Positions 1 to 6,552 of a DNA stretch of 8,592 nucleotides are shown piece after piece. How positions within the stretch are numbered: the stretch's first letter is position 1; every line of letters starts with the position of its first letter. Position numbers and translations under genes: made by a program. The notes beneath the pieces were generated by a model. The model was not told the DNA's origin, did no database searches, and worked only from the letters and a program-made list of their open reading frames with translations. Source of the stretch: JADFRG01 sp048054495 (lineage in GTDB: Bacteria > Chloroflexota > Anaerolineae > Anaerolineales > E44-bin32); contig JBGMQN010000023.1 in assembly GCA_048054495.1 (NCBI GenBank), forward strand, positions 1-8,592. Reading direction: 5' to 3'.

Positions 1-126
1 CTCGAAGAGGTTCCAGAGCCCAGCGAAGCCGAGGTCCGAACGGCCCTGGCAGGAAATCTCTGTCGCTGCACGGGATACTGGAAGATCCTGGAAGCCGTCG
101 CTAGCTTGCAAGGTGCAGCGGCATGA
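1..126 (+). CDS. [2Fe-2S]-binding small subunit of a molybdenum hydroxylase (3' end only)
   Basis: Frame 1 is open from the window edge to a TGA at 124-126 and gives the last 41 residues of a protein. It contains the motif G-N-L-C-R-C-T-G-Y-W (cysteines at visible residues 21 and 23). This is the signature of the C-terminal [2Fe-2S] cluster of xanthine dehydrogenase-family small subunits (XdhC/CoxS/HcrC type), which usually pass electrons from the molybdenum centre to FAD or another acceptor. The stop overlaps the ATG of the large subunit (ATGA, 123-126), so the two are probably translationally coupled and form one cytoplasmic complex. The N-terminal plant-ferredoxin-type domain lies upstream of the window. 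No FAD-binding medium subunit is visible; it could lie further upstream or be absent. Family assignment is secure; substrate is unknown. Confidence 0.93.
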   Translation, partial: LEEVPEPSEAEVRTALAGNLCRCTGYWKILEAVASLQGAAA

Positions 127-2243
127 CGCTGATCGGACAGCGGATCCCCAAGCAGGACGCCCCGCTGAAAGTGACCGGAACCGCCACCTACGGCCACGAT
201 GTGCGGTTGCCCGGTATGCTGCACGGCAGCATCCTCTATTCCGCTCATCCCCACGCCCGGCTGCAGCTCATCGACATCTCGCGCGCGGAACGCCTGCCGG
301 GCGTGAAGTGTGTGTTAACCGCCGCGGACAATCCTCCGGGCAAGTTCGGCTACGGCAAGGACAATACTCCCTTTAAGGGCGAGGTCGTACGAAGCATGCG
401 AGATGAGGTGGCCGGAGTGGTGGCGGTGGATGCAGACACCGCTCAGGAGGCGCTTGAACTGATACGGGTCGAGTACGAAGAGCTGCCGCCCATTTTCACT
501 GCCGAGGCGGCCCTCGAAGGTGGCGCCCCCCTGATTCATGGCGATCGAGAGAGCAACACATTTCAGAGCTTCGACTACAGCCACGGCGACCTGGCGGAGG
601 GAGAAGAGCAGTCGGATGCGATCGTAGAGGCCAGCTTCCGGCTTCCTTACGTTGCCCACGTGTGTCTGGAAACTTCCGTTGTGGTGGCCCAGTTTGAGCC
701 GGGGGGGCGACTGACGCTTTGGAGCACCACCCAGATCCCGTTCCTGCTCCAACGTGATTTATCGGAGGCGCTGGGTATTGAGGGCAGCCAGATCCGTATC
801 ATTCAGACCGTCATTGGCGGCGCGTTTGGCCGGGGGCTCGACATCTACCCCTTTGAGCCCATCGCAGCGCTCATGGCAAGAAAGGCGGGTCGGCCAGTTC
901 GATTGTCGTTTTCGCGCCAGGAGGAATTCATCGCCGCCCCCGCTCGCCAACCGGCAGCGGTCAAGGTTCGTGCGGGTACACGCCGTGACGGACGACTTAC
1001 CTTCCGGGACGTCTCAGCCCTGCTGGATGTAGGCGCCTACGTATCCTGGGGAGCCGTGACGCCCCTGGTCATGATGGAGACCACCGCCTCTCTTTACAAG
1101 GTGCCTCACGTTCGCTTTCGCGCGGATTGTGTCTACACCAACAATCCCATCACCGGCGCGGTGCGCGGTTATGGGAATCCGCAGTCGACCTTCTTTGTCG
1201 AGACCATGATGGATCGGCTTGCCGAAGCGATCGATATGGATCCGGTGGAGTTCCGGCTCCTGAACGCGAACGAACCCAACACGGAGACTCCGCAGGGCCT
1301 GGTCATCACCTCTTGCGGATTGAAAGAGTGTTTGGAGACGGTAGCTGCGGCGGCGGACAGGGCGGGCGCAAGAGGCGACGCAAAAGAGGCCAGTGGACGA
1401 GGCCTCGCGATCGCGTCCCTCCCATCCGTCCACACGAAGAGTGGGGCGCTCCGGCGTGGCACAGGGTTCGCCGCCACCCTGAATGTGGGCGGCGGCGCCC
1501 GTATCTACCGCAGCGATGGTTGCGGCGCCATCGTCAAGGTGGATGACTTCGGGCACGTCACACTGATCACCGGCTCGACCGAGATCGGCCAGGGATCGGA
1601 GACGGTCCTGGCACAAATCGTGGCAGAAACGCTCGGAGTGGGGATGGAAGACGTAACCGTAGAGAACAGCGACACCGATGTCAAGCCCTGGGANNNNNNN
1701 NNNNNNNNNNNNNNNNNNNNNNNNNNNNNNNNNNNNNNNNNNNNNNNNNNNNNNNNNNNNNNNNNNNNNNNNNNNNNNNNNNNNNNNNNNNNNGCCTACG
1801 GATTTGGCGCGCAAATGGCGGAGGTCGAGGTGGATACTGAGACCGGCGCGGTGAGAGTCACACGCCTGGTTTGCGCCAACGACGTTGGGCGAGCCATCAA
1901 TCCCATGGCGGTAGAGGGCCAGATCGAAGGCGGCGCTCAAATGGGGTTGGGATACGCGCTCACGGAGGAGCTGATCGTCCGCAAAGGACGCGTGCTGAAT
2001 CCTAATCTTCTCGACTATCGAATATTCACCAGCGCCGACATGCCAATTCTCGAAACCACCATCGTTGAGACGAATGATCCCGGCGGCCCGTTTGGGGCCA
2101 AGGGCGTTGGAGAGATGGGCGGCACTCCTACCGCGGCCGCCATCGCCAACGCGATCTACGATGCGGTCGGAGTGCGTCTGACGGAAGTTCCGATGACTCC
2201 CGAAAGAGTGCTAGCTGCGCTGGATCGAAAGGGCGAGGCGTGA
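123..2243 (+). CDS. Xanthine dehydrogenase-family molybdopterin-binding large subunit (interrupted by assembly gap)
   Basis: Catalytic subunit of a molybdenum hydroxylase (XdhB/HcrA/CoxL superfamily), which inserts water-derived oxygen into, or reduces, an aromatic or heterocyclic substrate at a Mo-pterin centre. An N-terminal hammerhead domain (about residues 20-125) is followed by the first Moco-binding domain with G-G-A-F-G-R-G (232-238), then V-R-G-Y-G-N-P-Q with Arg348 (nt 1164-1166), equivalent to the active-site Arg region of xanthine dehydrogenase. E-I-G-Q-G at about nt 1580 is another cofactor-binding motif. Near the C-terminus G-A-K-G-V-G-E carries the expected catalytic Glu (nt 2112-2114). 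The AYxCSFR motif of form I CO dehydrogenase is absent, so this is not a canonical CoxL. There are 523 codons before the gap and 149 after; relatives are about 750-790 aa, so roughly 80-110 residues are probably missing. ATG 123 is preceded by AAGGTG at 110-115. Confidence 0.9.
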   Translation: MTLIGQRIPKQDAPLKVTGTATYGHDVRLPGMLHGSILYSAHPHARLQLIDISRAERLPGVKCVLTAADNPPGKFGYGKDNTPFKGEVVRSMRDEVAGVVAVDADTAQEALELIRVEYEELPPIFTAEAALEGGAPLIHGDRESNTFQSFDYSHGDLAEGEEQSDAIVEASFRLPYVAHVCLETSVVVAQFEPGGRLTLWSTTQIPFLLQRDLSEALGIEGSQIRIIQTVIGGAFGRGLDIYPFEPIAALMARKAGRPVRLSFSRQEEFIAAPARQPAAVKVRAGTRRDGRLTFRDVSALLDVGAYVSWGAVTPLVMMETTASLYKVPHVRFRADCVYTNNPITGAVRGYGNPQSTFFVETMMDRLAEAIDMDPVEFRLLNANEPNTETPQGLVITSCGLKECLETVAAAADRAGARGDAKEASGRGLAIASLPSVHTKSGALRRGTGFAATLNVGGGARIYRSDGCGAIVKVDDFGHVTLITGSTEIGQGSETVLAQIVAETLGVGMEDVTVENSDTDVKPWXXXXXXXXXXXXXXXXXXXXXXXXXXXXXXXXXXAYGFGAQMAEVEVDTETGAVRVTRLVCANDVGRAINPMAVEGQIEGGAQMGLGYALTEELIVRKGRVLNPNLLDYRIFTSADMPILETTIVETNDPGGPFGAKGVGEMGGTPTAAAIANAIYDAVGVRLTEVPMTPERVLAALDRKGEA
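1694..1793. other. Assembly gap of 100 N
   Basis: Exactly 100 undetermined bases lie in the second Moco-binding domain of the large hydroxylase subunit. A round 100 is the usual placeholder for a scaffold gap of unknown length, so the reading frame matching across it is coincidental. Comparison with the normal length of the family suggests that the true gap is nearer 240-330 bases (inference). Confidence 0.97.
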
Positions 2244-2272
2244 AAAAGATTGGTCCTAACCCGCAGCTTCTG
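2240..2272 (+). pseudogene. Remnant of an aminotransferase 5' end, overlapping the hydroxylase stop
   Basis: A GTG at 2240-2242 overlaps the hydroxylase TGA (GTGA) and reads M-K-K-I-G-P-N-P-Q-L-L. The intact aminotransferase at 2601 begins M-K-G-L-N-L-N-P-Q-L-L. The match then stops and the frame runs into the tandem repeat. The stretch 2223-2272 aligns without gaps to 2584-2633 (36 of 50 bases, by hand count). It is therefore best read as the start of a second, related aminotransferase gene whose body has been lost or replaced. It is unlikely to make a functional protein. Confidence 0.7.
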
Positions 2273-2319
2273 ATCGAGAAGCGGAAGGGCGGCGCGAGGC
2301 CTGAGAGCAATGCGCGGAT

Positions 2320-2394
2320 GTCATTGCGAGGAGCGCAGCGACGACGCAATCTCCAATGCCCTGGAGGAGATTGCTTCGCTCCGCTCGCAATGAC
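2320..2394. repeat. Palindromic REP-like element, copy 1
   Basis: The left arm (2320-2354) starts GTCATTGCGAGGAGCGCAGC and ends GCAATCTCC. The right arm (2366-2394) starts GGAGATTGC and ends CTCGCAATGAC. The arms are imperfect reverse complements around an 11-base loop, with about six extra bases on the left. The sequence strongly resembles a dispersed palindromic repeat I recall from many unrelated bacterial genomes, where it shows up as spurious Arg-rich ORFs. As RNA it would form a long hairpin within the operon transcript and could attenuate transcription or protect upstream mRNA; this is inference. No poly-U tract follows, so it is not a classical terminator. Confidence 0.9.
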
Positions 2395-2475
2395 GGCAAG
2401 GTATTGGAATCGAGAAATGCAGCTTCTGATCGAGAAGCGGAAGGGCGGCGCGAGGCCTGAGAGCAATGCGCGGAT

Positions 2476-2550
2476 GTCATTGCGAGGAGCGCAGCGACGA
2501 CGCAATCTCCAATGCCCTGGAGGAGATTGCTTCGCTCCGCTCGCAATGAC
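2476..2550. repeat. Palindromic REP-like element, copy 2
   Basis: This is an exact second copy of the element at 2320-2394, displaced by 156 bases as part of the tandem duplication. The arms are 2476-2510 and 2522-2550. Two such hairpins in tandem could also pair with each other. Confidence 0.9.
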
Positions 2551-2583
2551 GGCAAGGTATTGGAATCGAGAAATGCAGCTTCT

Positions 2584-2604
2584 GATCGGAAGGCCAAGGC
2601 GTGA
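2584..2604 (+). pseudogene. Remnant of a hydroxylase large-subunit 3' end
   Basis: Read in the matching frame this stretch gives D-R-K-A-K-A-stop. The true hydroxylase ends D-R-K-G-E-A-stop, and 20 of the first 23 bases match 2223-2245. The TGA at 2602-2604 overlaps the GTG start of the intact aminotransferase at 2601, exactly the arrangement at the real hydroxylase end. It looks like the tail of a second hydroxylase gene carried along with the aminotransferase. It is short, so the call rests on the aligned junction as a whole. Confidence 0.6.
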
Positions 2605-3719
2605 AAGGACTTAATCTCAATCCCCAGCTTTTGAGGGTGCCTCTGTATGTCGCCGGAAAGTCTGCCGAGGAAGTGCGCGAAGAGCTGGGCCTGGAAGAGG
2701 TCGTGAAATTGGCCTCCAACGAGAACGCGCTGGGGCCCAGTCCGAAGGCCGTGGCCGCCCTTCTCGAGAGCATCCAGCATGCCCACCGCTATCCGGGAAT
2801 CGCGGAACGGGAGCTGCGCCGGCGGCTGGCCGACTATCATGGCGCGGGATTCACAGACAAACACTTCATCGTCGGCAACGGTGGTACGGACGTGCTGCGC
2901 ATGATCGCCCAAGCGTTTATTTTTGAGGGCGGCGAGTCGATCATGGGGAGGGTCACTTTTCCTCTCTACGGCTTGCTCACCACGATGTTCGGCGGAACGT
3001 CCATCAAGGTGGATCCAGCCGAGGGCTACGCGCTGGATCTGCCGGCAATGGCCGAGGCAGTCGGGCCTGACACTCGTCTGGTGTGGTTCTGCTCGCCCAA
3101 TAACCCGTCAGGATTGATCATCGAGCAGAGCGAGGCGGATGCCTTTCTCGATCGTCTGCCAGATCACGTCGTCGCGGTCTTCGATGAATCCTACTGCGAC
3201 TACGTGACCGACGCCGCGGCCGCCCAGAGCACGCATTATGTGCTTGAAGGCCGCCCGGTGGTTGTCGTGCGGAGCTTTTCAAAGAGCGCTGGGCTGGCGA
3301 ATCTGCGCGTTGGATATGGGATCGCGCATCCGGGGCTGATCGAGTACCTTCTCCACACCGTGCTGCCCTTCAATACAGGCGGGCCCGTGATCCAGGCCGC
3401 GATGGCCAGTATGAAGGACCACGACTTCCAGGAGCGCAGTCGCAAGCTGGTTGAAGAGGAACGTGAATTCCTCTTTTCTCGCTTGGGCAATCTGGGCTTG
3501 ATCGCCCACCCCAGCCAGGCCAATTTCATCTTCGTGACCGATGTGCCCGGCGGCGGAGGCGCCTTCGCCGAGAAGATGCTTCATACGGGGGTTATTGTTC
3601 GACCGATGGATGCTTTCGGGCAGCCAAACGGTGTCCGCGTCACGGTGGGAACACGCGAGCAGAACGAGCGGCTCCTGAAAGCCGTGTCGGAAACCTTGAA
3701 TGTGGTCCAGGAAGGCTGA
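2601..3719 (+). CDS. HisC-like PLP-dependent aminotransferase (fold type I, class I/II)
   Basis: This 372-residue protein has the full set of marks of the histidinol-phosphate aminotransferase family: K-L-A-S-N-E-N near residue 36, S-P-N-N-P-S-G (165-171, PLP-contacting Asn), V-F-D-E-S-Y with Asp195 that holds the pyridine nitrogen, S-F-S-K-S-A-G with Lys228 as Schiff-base lysine, Arg236 for the cofactor phosphate, and R-V-T-V-G-T with Arg346 for the substrate carboxylate. It transfers amino groups between an amino acid (histidinol phosphate or an aromatic-type substrate) and a 2-oxo acid in the cytoplasm. No other his genes are nearby, so a catabolic role is as likely as histidine synthesis. 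CobD (threonine-phosphate decarboxylase, a relative in B12 synthesis) was considered, but the N-terminus is HisC-like. The GTG start is supported by the conserved N-terminus and GGAAGG at 2588-2593. The VOC gene follows after 6 bases. Confidence 0.9.
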   Translation: MKGLNLNPQLLRVPLYVAGKSAEEVREELGLEEVVKLASNENALGPSPKAVAALLESIQHAHRYPGIAERELRRRLADYHGAGFTDKHFIVGNGGTDVLRMIAQAFIFEGGESIMGRVTFPLYGLLTTMFGGTSIKVDPAEGYALDLPAMAEAVGPDTRLVWFCSPNNPSGLIIEQSEADAFLDRLPDHVVAVFDESYCDYVTDAAAAQSTHYVLEGRPVVVVRSFSKSAGLANLRVGYGIAHPGLIEYLLHTVLPFNTGGPVIQAAMASMKDHDFQERSRKLVEEEREFLFSRLGNLGLIAHPSQANFIFVTDVPGGGGAFAEKMLHTGVIVRPMDAFGQPNGVRVTVGTREQNERLLKAVSETLNVVQEG

Positions 3720-3725
3720 CCTCAC

Positions 3726-4163
3726 ATGACCTTTGTACGCCGGCTCGAACGCGTGGCGCTTGCCGTTGAGGATCTGGATGAAGCCCAGTCCTTTTTTGAA
3801 GATTGGTTTGGGGCCGAGTTTCAGCCAGAGGAGTTCATCGAAGATATGGGCATACGCTATCGGCCCTTCCGCATCGGGGAGAGCACGATGGAGCTGCTCC
3901 AGGCCACGCGCGAGGACAGTCCGGTGGCCAGGTATCTCGATCGCCACGGGGGTCCAGGGGTGCACCACATCACCTTCGAAGTGGATGATCTTGATAGTGC
4001 ACTGGCCGAACTCGAGAAACGGGGGGGACGAATTGCCTCGCGGCATGAGTACTCGCCAGGCGAAACCTTTGAAGGCTATGTTTGGCGGGAGGCCTTTGTG
4101 CACCCAAAGGATGCCTTCGGAGTACTGATCCATCTGGCAGAGAAGCGCCCCATCGAAGGATGA
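3726..4163 (+). CDS. VOC-superfamily protein resembling methylmalonyl-CoA epimerase, with altered metal ligands
   Basis: This 145-residue protein has two beta-alpha-beta-beta-beta modules typical of the glyoxalase/VOC fold. It shows epimerase-like stretches: V-A-L-A-V-E-D-L-D-E-A (10-20), M-E-L-L-Q (55-59), G-V-H-H-I-T-F-E-V (78-86) and F-G-V-L-I-H-L-A-E (131-139). Methylmalonyl-CoA epimerases bind a divalent metal through His, Gln/Glu, His and Glu. Here the first His is Arg9, Glu56 and His81 remain, and the last Glu is His136. The metal site is therefore lost or rearranged, and the enzyme may not be a true epimerase. AGGAAGG at 3709-3715 is a good ribosome site. The stop overlaps the next start by ATGA. 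Presence beside a B12 acyl-CoA mutase suggests action on a 2-substituted malonyl-CoA-like ester (inference). Confidence 0.85.
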   Translation: MTFVRRLERVALAVEDLDEAQSFFEDWFGAEFQPEEFIEDMGIRYRPFRIGESTMELLQATREDSPVARYLDRHGGPGVHHITFEVDDLDSALAELEKRGGRIASRHEYSPGETFEGYVWREAFVHPKDAFGVLIHLAEKRPIEG

Positions 4164-5365
4164 CTTCGTCCTTGTTCCGTTCCTTGACCGTACTCTCCCT
4201 GGAGCAAGCCATGGCGCTGCCTTATATGACCATGCGCCTGGCCGAGGAAGGCATGCGCGTCATACGCGTTGAGAATCCCGCCCGCGCGGATCCCAATCGG
4301 TACGTGGGCCGAGAGGTCCTTCCAGGCATAGATGGGGCCGGCGCAGAGCCGGGCATGAATGCTTATTACCTCCCAAACAACCTTGGGAAGCAGGCCATAA
4401 CGCTGGATCTGGGAACCACTCAAGGCCAGGAGATCCTGCACCGAATGATCCAGGAGCTGCCGGTCGATATTTTTGCCACCAATCAGCGCCCACGATCCTA
4501 TGAGAAGCTGCGCATTGATTACGATACCCTGATGGGCCTGAAGCCGGACATCATCTGGGTGGGGATCACCGGCTTCGGACCCGACCACGACGAGGCGGCC
4601 TACGATCCCATCCTACAGGCCAGGGCCGGCTTCATGGAATTGACCGGGGAACCGGATGGAGAGCCTATGGTATTCGGCCTGCCTATGGTCGATCTTGGGG
4701 CAGCCGAGCACGCCTACGGCCAGGTGATGAAGGCACTGTATCGTCGAGCCAGCTCGGGTACGGGATCCCGGCTGGACATCTCGATGTATCACTCGGCGGT
4801 TTCCTGGATGGTCAGCCCCGTGATGCTCGCAAATAGTTTTGGCGAGCAGGTCACCCGCCGCGGCAACACCCACCCCTTCTTCGCCCCGGTTTCGGTGTTT
4901 CCCACCGAGGATGGCTACCTCTACTTGGCTGTCGGCAGCGATCGGCAGTGGGACTCTCTGACGCGCATACCGGGCTTTGAAGCGCTTGCGGTCGAGGACT
5001 TCGCCGTGAACGCCGGTCGCATCGCGCGGGTGGACGAGCTCAAGCAGGCCATATCCTCGCGAACCCAGGGATGGAAAACGGAGAAACTGATTTCCGAGCT
5101 CAATGCGGCCGGAATTCCAGTTTCAAAAGTCAACCGGATCGACGAGGTCTGTGATGACCCCTTGATCGCGGACCGGCTGGTTAGTGCACGCGACCCGCGC
5201 AGCGGGGTGGCAATTCGTGTGTCTCCCCCTCCAGTGATCTCGGAGCACCTGCTTGAAAACGACATGACTCTCGATTTTCCTCCTCGATTGGGGGAGCATA
5301 ATGGCCTCGTATTTGGCGAATTAGGATATGAGCTGCGTGAGCTGCAGGCCGCTGGAGTGATATAA
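4160..5365 (+). CDS. Family III CoA-transferase (CaiB/BaiF type)
   Basis: This 401-residue protein has the normal length for the family. The N-terminus (L-T-V-L-S-L-E-Q-A-M-A-L-P-Y, then R-V-I-R-V-E-N-P at 33-40) matches the CoA-binding Rossmann-like half of CaiB/Frc proteins. N-N-L-G-K-Q-A-I-T-L-D-L (73-84) is a typical core motif. P-M-V-D-L-G contains Asp178, the expected catalytic aspartate that forms the acyl-anhydride with substrate. Such enzymes move CoA between carboxylic acids such as succinate, carnitine, oxalate or benzylsuccinate. The ATG at 4160 overlaps the VOC stop by four bases. An upstream in-frame ATG at 4082 would lie inside the VOC gene and adds no conserved residues, so it was rejected. 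The ribosome site is weak, consistent with coupling. The exact acid is not readable. Confidence 0.92.
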   Translation: MTSSLFRSLTVLSLEQAMALPYMTMRLAEEGMRVIRVENPARADPNRYVGREVLPGIDGAGAEPGMNAYYLPNNLGKQAITLDLGTTQGQEILHRMIQELPVDIFATNQRPRSYEKLRIDYDTLMGLKPDIIWVGITGFGPDHDEAAYDPILQARAGFMELTGEPDGEPMVFGLPMVDLGAAEHAYGQVMKALYRRASSGTGSRLDISMYHSAVSWMVSPVMLANSFGEQVTRRGNTHPFFAPVSVFPTEDGYLYLAVGSDRQWDSLTRIPGFEALAVEDFAVNAGRIARVDELKQAISSRTQGWKTEKLISELNAAGIPVSKVNRIDEVCDDPLIADRLVSARDPRSGVAIRVSPPPVISEHLLENDMTLDFPPRLGEHNGLVFGELGYELRELQAAGVI

Positions 5366-5391
5366 GGCCGAGTTACGGATAGGAACCCACC

Positions 5392-6546
5392 ATGGACTAC
5401 TCGCTCTCAGAAGAACAGGATCGTTTCCGGCAATCGGTAAGCGACTTCGTAGACCGTGAGGTCAAGCCCGTGGCGCGTGCAATCGACGAGCAGGCGATCT
5501 TTCCCGAGCAGCTCTTCAAGAAGTGCGCCGCTAACGGCTATCTCGGCCTGCGGTATCCGGAAACGGTCGGCGGGATGGGCGGGGAATTTATTTCCTTTTG
5601 TCTCATGGTGGAGCAGCTGGCGCGCGGTTCCCTGTCATTGGCGGCTGCGGTCTCCATGCAGGCCCTGATGGGAACCGACTTCGTGTACCGCTTTGGAACG
5701 GAGGATCACAAGCAGCGCCTGCTCGAGCCGGCGCTGCGGGGCGAAAAGATTGGAACTATCGCTATGACAGAGCCGGACTTCGGCTCCGATCTGGGCGGGA
5801 TCACGACCCTGGCGGTGCCCGTAGATTCTGGATGGCGAATCTCGGGTCGCAAGATGTGGATCACCTCCGCCACGGTGGCCGATTTCTTCACCGTGGCAGC
5901 CAAGACCGACCCGGAGGCCGGATTCAAGGGCATCGACCTGTTCCTGGTGGAAGTGGATAACCCCGGGCTGAAGGTCGGTCGGCAGATCGAGAAGCTGGGC
6001 GTGCGAGCCTCAGAGACCTCGGAGGTCATTCTCGACCAGGTCATTGTCCCGAAGGAGAACCTGCTCGGTGAACGTGGGACGGGTTTCAAGAATCTGGGTC
6101 AGATCCTTGGAGAAATCAGAACCATGACCGGGGCGCTTGCCCTCGGCCTTGCGCGTGCGGCGCTGGATGATTCGATCGAATATGCCCATGAACGAACCCA
6201 ATTCGGCAAACCGATCGGGGCCTTCCAGGCCATCGCGCATAAGATCGCGGATATGGCCACGGAATTGGAGGCCGCGCGCGATCTCGTCTACCACTCTGCA
6301 TGGAAGGTCGCTCAGGGCGAAAAGGACCTGAGGCTGGCCTCGATGGCAAAGTTATTCGCCACTGAAGCCGCCAATCGCATCGCGGATCAATGCACTCGCA
6401 TCTTTGGCAGTTACGGGTTCGCCATGGAGTTCGATGCGCAGCGCCACTTTCGCGATGCGCGGTTCTTGCTTTACGGCGGCGGGACCTCGGAGGTCCTGCG
6501 CACGGTTATTGCTCGGGAAATGGGCGTGCCGAAGCGGCGGCCGTAG
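5392..6546 (+). CDS. Acyl-CoA dehydrogenase-family flavoprotein lacking Glu at the usual base positions
   Basis: This 384-residue protein has the complete fold: an N-terminal helical domain, a middle beta domain with A-M-T-E-P-D-F-G-S-D (124-133) and K-M-W-I-T-S (154-159) around FAD, and a C-terminal helical domain with R-T-Q-F-G-K-P (268-274), F-G-S-Y-G-F (338-343) and G-G-T-S-E-V-L-R (363-370). Family members oxidise acyl-CoA at C2-C3 with electron-transfer flavoprotein, and a few run as reductases. The usual catalytic Glu of MCAD-type enzymes (Y-E-G-T) is replaced by Gly in Y-G-G-G-T. The alternative Glu of isovaleryl-CoA dehydrogenase, next to Arg243, is Ile242. Glu241 lies one residue off and might substitute. 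A ribosome site AGGA at 5381-5384 precedes ATG 5392, 26 bases after the CoA-transferase. No ETF genes are visible. Confidence 0.93.
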   Translation: MDYSLSEEQDRFRQSVSDFVDREVKPVARAIDEQAIFPEQLFKKCAANGYLGLRYPETVGGMGGEFISFCLMVEQLARGSLSLAAAVSMQALMGTDFVYRFGTEDHKQRLLEPALRGEKIGTIAMTEPDFGSDLGGITTLAVPVDSGWRISGRKMWITSATVADFFTVAAKTDPEAGFKGIDLFLVEVDNPGLKVGRQIEKLGVRASETSEVILDQVIVPKENLLGERGTGFKNLGQILGEIRTMTGALALGLARAALDDSIEYAHERTQFGKPIGAFQAIAHKIADMATELEAARDLVYHSAWKVAQGEKDLRLASMAKLFATEAANRIADQCTRIFGSYGFAMEFDAQRHFRDARFLLYGGGTSEVLRTVIAREMGVPKRRP

Positions 6547-6552
6547 GTTGGG

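Larger units (their letters stand above)
2263..2588. repeat. 156-bp tandem direct repeat, two full identical copies plus 14 bp
   Basis: The unit beginning GCAGCTTCTGATCG occurs at 2263-2418 and 2419-2574 with no differences that I can see. A third, truncated start lies at 2575-2588 before the sequence diverges. Each unit includes one palindromic REP-like element. Perfect identity suggests a recent duplication or an assembly artefact. The repeat fills most of the 357-base spacer between the hydroxylase and the aminotransferase. The unit length of 156 is divisible by three, so one frame stays open through both copies, but the resulting peptide is low-complexity and Arg-rich and I do not regard it as a gene. 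Confidence 0.95.

Noticed and set aside
1014..1940. Long minus-strand open frame (308 codons) opposite the hydroxylase
   Set aside because: It crosses the N gap, lies antisense to a strongly conserved gene, and its translation shows no recognisable domain. It is a shadow of GC-rich coding sequence.
123..2243. Aerobic CO dehydrogenase large subunit (CoxL)
   Set aside because: The form I active-site motif AYxCSFR is absent; the corresponding region reads V-R-G-Y-G-N-P-Q, as in other hydroxylases of the superfamily.
2320..2550. Rho-independent terminators after the hydroxylase gene
   Set aside because: The hairpins are strong, but no U-run follows either one and the sequence matches a dispersed palindromic repeat. 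Partial attenuation remains possible.
2263..2588. CRISPR array or insertion sequence
   Set aside because: There are only two contiguous 156-bp units with no spacers, no cas genes, no transposase and no flanking target duplication.
2240..2614. Plus-strand frame of 124 codons through the tandem repeat
   Set aside because: After 11 residues resembling the aminotransferase start it only translates the REP-like repeat, giving Arg-rich repeated peptide. It is treated as a gene remnant plus repeats, not as a protein.
3279..4133. Minus-strand open frame of 284 codons opposite the aminotransferase and VOC genes
   Set aside because: It is antisense to two well-conserved genes, has no domain or ribosome site, and reflects codon bias only.
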